DNA of 64,000 nucleotides from Echinostoma caproni (lineage: Eukaryota > Platyhelminthes > Trematoda > Plagiorchiida > Echinostomatidae). The position numbers and the translations under genes are program-made. The notes beneath the pieces were generated by a model. It saw nothing but the letters and a program-made list of their open reading frames with translations. It had not been told where the DNA came from and did no database searches. Positions within the stretch are counted from its first letter, which is position 1; every line of letters begins with the position of its first letter. This document shows positions 62,701 through 64,000 of the stretch, piece after piece. The DNA lies in NCBI GenBank assembly GCA_900618425.1, contig UZAN01039697.1:51474-115473 (forward strand). The letters run 5' to 3'.

Positions 62701-64000
62701 CTGTAAATATATGCAACGCTTTCGAAAGAAAGCAGTATTTTCTCTTTGTTATTTTAACCCATGTTGGGAAATCTAGTTTAATGTCTTATATTACTCAATA
62801 AATAATTGTTAAGGTCACCTTGTTGGTTCTCAGCATTAGTTGCGATTGTTTGTGTTGCATTGTGCCGAATTTCTGGTATCTATCTAATCTTAAAAACATT
62901 TTAATTGTGACAACGATATTGCAGAAGATGTAAAAGAAACTTTAGGTGTCTTCACCGGAATCAAGGTCTTTACCACCAAGATCCGATGAAAATTCACCTC
63001 AGAGCGTCACACTTGTCCGTTACAATTTGTGCAAACTGAGGACACACACACAAAGCGTTAGAGGTTAGAGGACAACAAACAGGTCAAATGGCTGGATGAG
63101 TGTGACATTCGAAAAGCCGATCATTAGAGAATAAGCTGCTTTGGAAAGAACATTATGTGGGAAACCCCAAACGTTGGTGTGAGTTTCAGAGTTGTGACCC
63201 ACCAGAAACACGTAATAGATTCAGCCCATATATATAAGGAGAAGATATTTATGATTCACATTTCGCCACTGGGAACAATTTGCTTCCTATTTCGGTACCA
63301 ATCATGAGTGACTCAGTGACAGAGAGAGAGAGCGTGCGTGTGTGTGTGTTTGCGACCTGATTCAATAATCATCGCAGCCAAAGTAATATCATATGCTTTT
63401 AATCTTTTACGATGATTTAAAACCGCGTAATCTTCATTGATGCTGTTGAATCAAAGCGTAGTTTAAATGAACACCTGTACTCTTTTTATTTCACGGTTTT
63501 TATATGGGCGTGTTCGCCAAAAATTTGGTTTCATTGCATCATTTTCCTGATCATTCGGAAGTTCTTTCGAGATGAGAAACCTATAAAACGTGCAACTTGA
63601 GCCAGAGAGGAGAACAACCAAGAAAACCTCTCAAAGTAAACATGGAGACGTTGGCATGTTCTGTGAGACAAATACGGATAAAATACTAGCGTGTTCTGTC
63701 AGAACTGCAGTAAACCACTATTTTTCTACACTATTGCTGTTATCAAAGGTAGATGGATCTTTAATCACGCCAACGACCAACAAATGCCCAAATGCTCTGT
63801 CCGAGTTTGTTAGTAATCGAGCGAGAAAAAAAATGTAATTATCGTTCACCCAACCACACAGGTACGTCAGTGTCATTGATCCATTAGAGAACCAGCACCG
63901 TTCTCCGCAGCAACATTAACCGGCTGAGTGAATCGCAATTTTCGTTCACCGGTTTTCACAGCTACGTTAGTAGGACAAAGTTGAACAGAATTTCGCTAAC
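59727..64000. other. No recognised genes
   Basis: Open frames at 61434-61752, 61947-62147, 62241-62630 and 63590-63838 have no motif, splice support or partner exons. Nothing else beyond the 63.3 kb microsatellite could be named. Confidence 0.45.
63319..63351. repeat. (GA)n and (GT)n compound microsatellite
   Basis: A GA dinucleotide run of about six units is followed after GCGTGC by a GT run of about seven units. Confidence 0.9.

Noticed and set aside
1..64000. CRISPR arrays, operons, bacterial promoters or ribosome binding sites
   Set aside because: No regularly spaced repeats were seen; the gene structure is eukaryotic with introns.

Overview
The window looks like intron-rich, AT-leaning nuclear DNA from an animal. 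It holds short exons with GT/AG borders and introns of up to about 10 kb. Between them lie many decayed retroelements: Penelope-like elements with a GIY-YIG endonuclease, an RTE LINE, a CR1/Jockey-type LINE and a Gypsy element. tRNA-derived SINE-like repeats are also present. There are no operons and no long open reading frames. This mix would fit a flatworm with a large genome, such as a trematode, but that placement is inference from repeat content and gene structure; no species can be read from the sequence.

One gene is recognised with confidence: the 3' half of a SCYL2 (SCY1-like pseudokinase 2, CVAK104) orthologue on the + strand. Exons at 1004-1086, 1984-2102 and 8192-8307 encode consecutive stretches of its HEAT-repeat region. 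A tentative exon at 8949-9004 follows, then phase-compatible exons at 18786-18866, 20249-20386, 20944-21137, 24413-24619 and 26674-26739, which encode a long Ser/Arg/Asn-rich tail. The kinase domain and upstream HEAT exons must lie before base 1. The 3' end is not established; three weak candidate exons further along (28168, 36259, 41804) are listed as such.

The introns and the downstream DNA are a retroelement graveyard. Penelope-like fragments lie at 4385-5660, 5650-6135, 12470-13800, 30915-31225 and 45268-46230 (all - strand) and at 21870-22330 (+ strand). A Gypsy pol fragment lies at 28680-29200 (-), a CR1/Jockey-type LINE at 40230-40815 (-), an RTE LINE at 50430-51060 (-) and another LINE RT scrap at 56850-57060 (+). 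Four tRNA-derived SINE-like copies sit near 6.9, 43.9, 55.4 and 56.2 kb. All coding elements carry frameshifts or stops and should be inactive.

Several protein-like stretches remain unexplained: 16383-17083 (-), 51458-51700 (-), 52250-52434 (-), 44153-44325 (+), 11528-11776 (+) and the multi-frame open block at 29685-30080. The assembly has two large gaps (950 and 530 N), two small ones and a gap-flanking duplication at 46003-46063. Most of the remaining sequence (31.3-40.2, 47.6-50.2, 57.1-64 kb) shows nothing identifiable.
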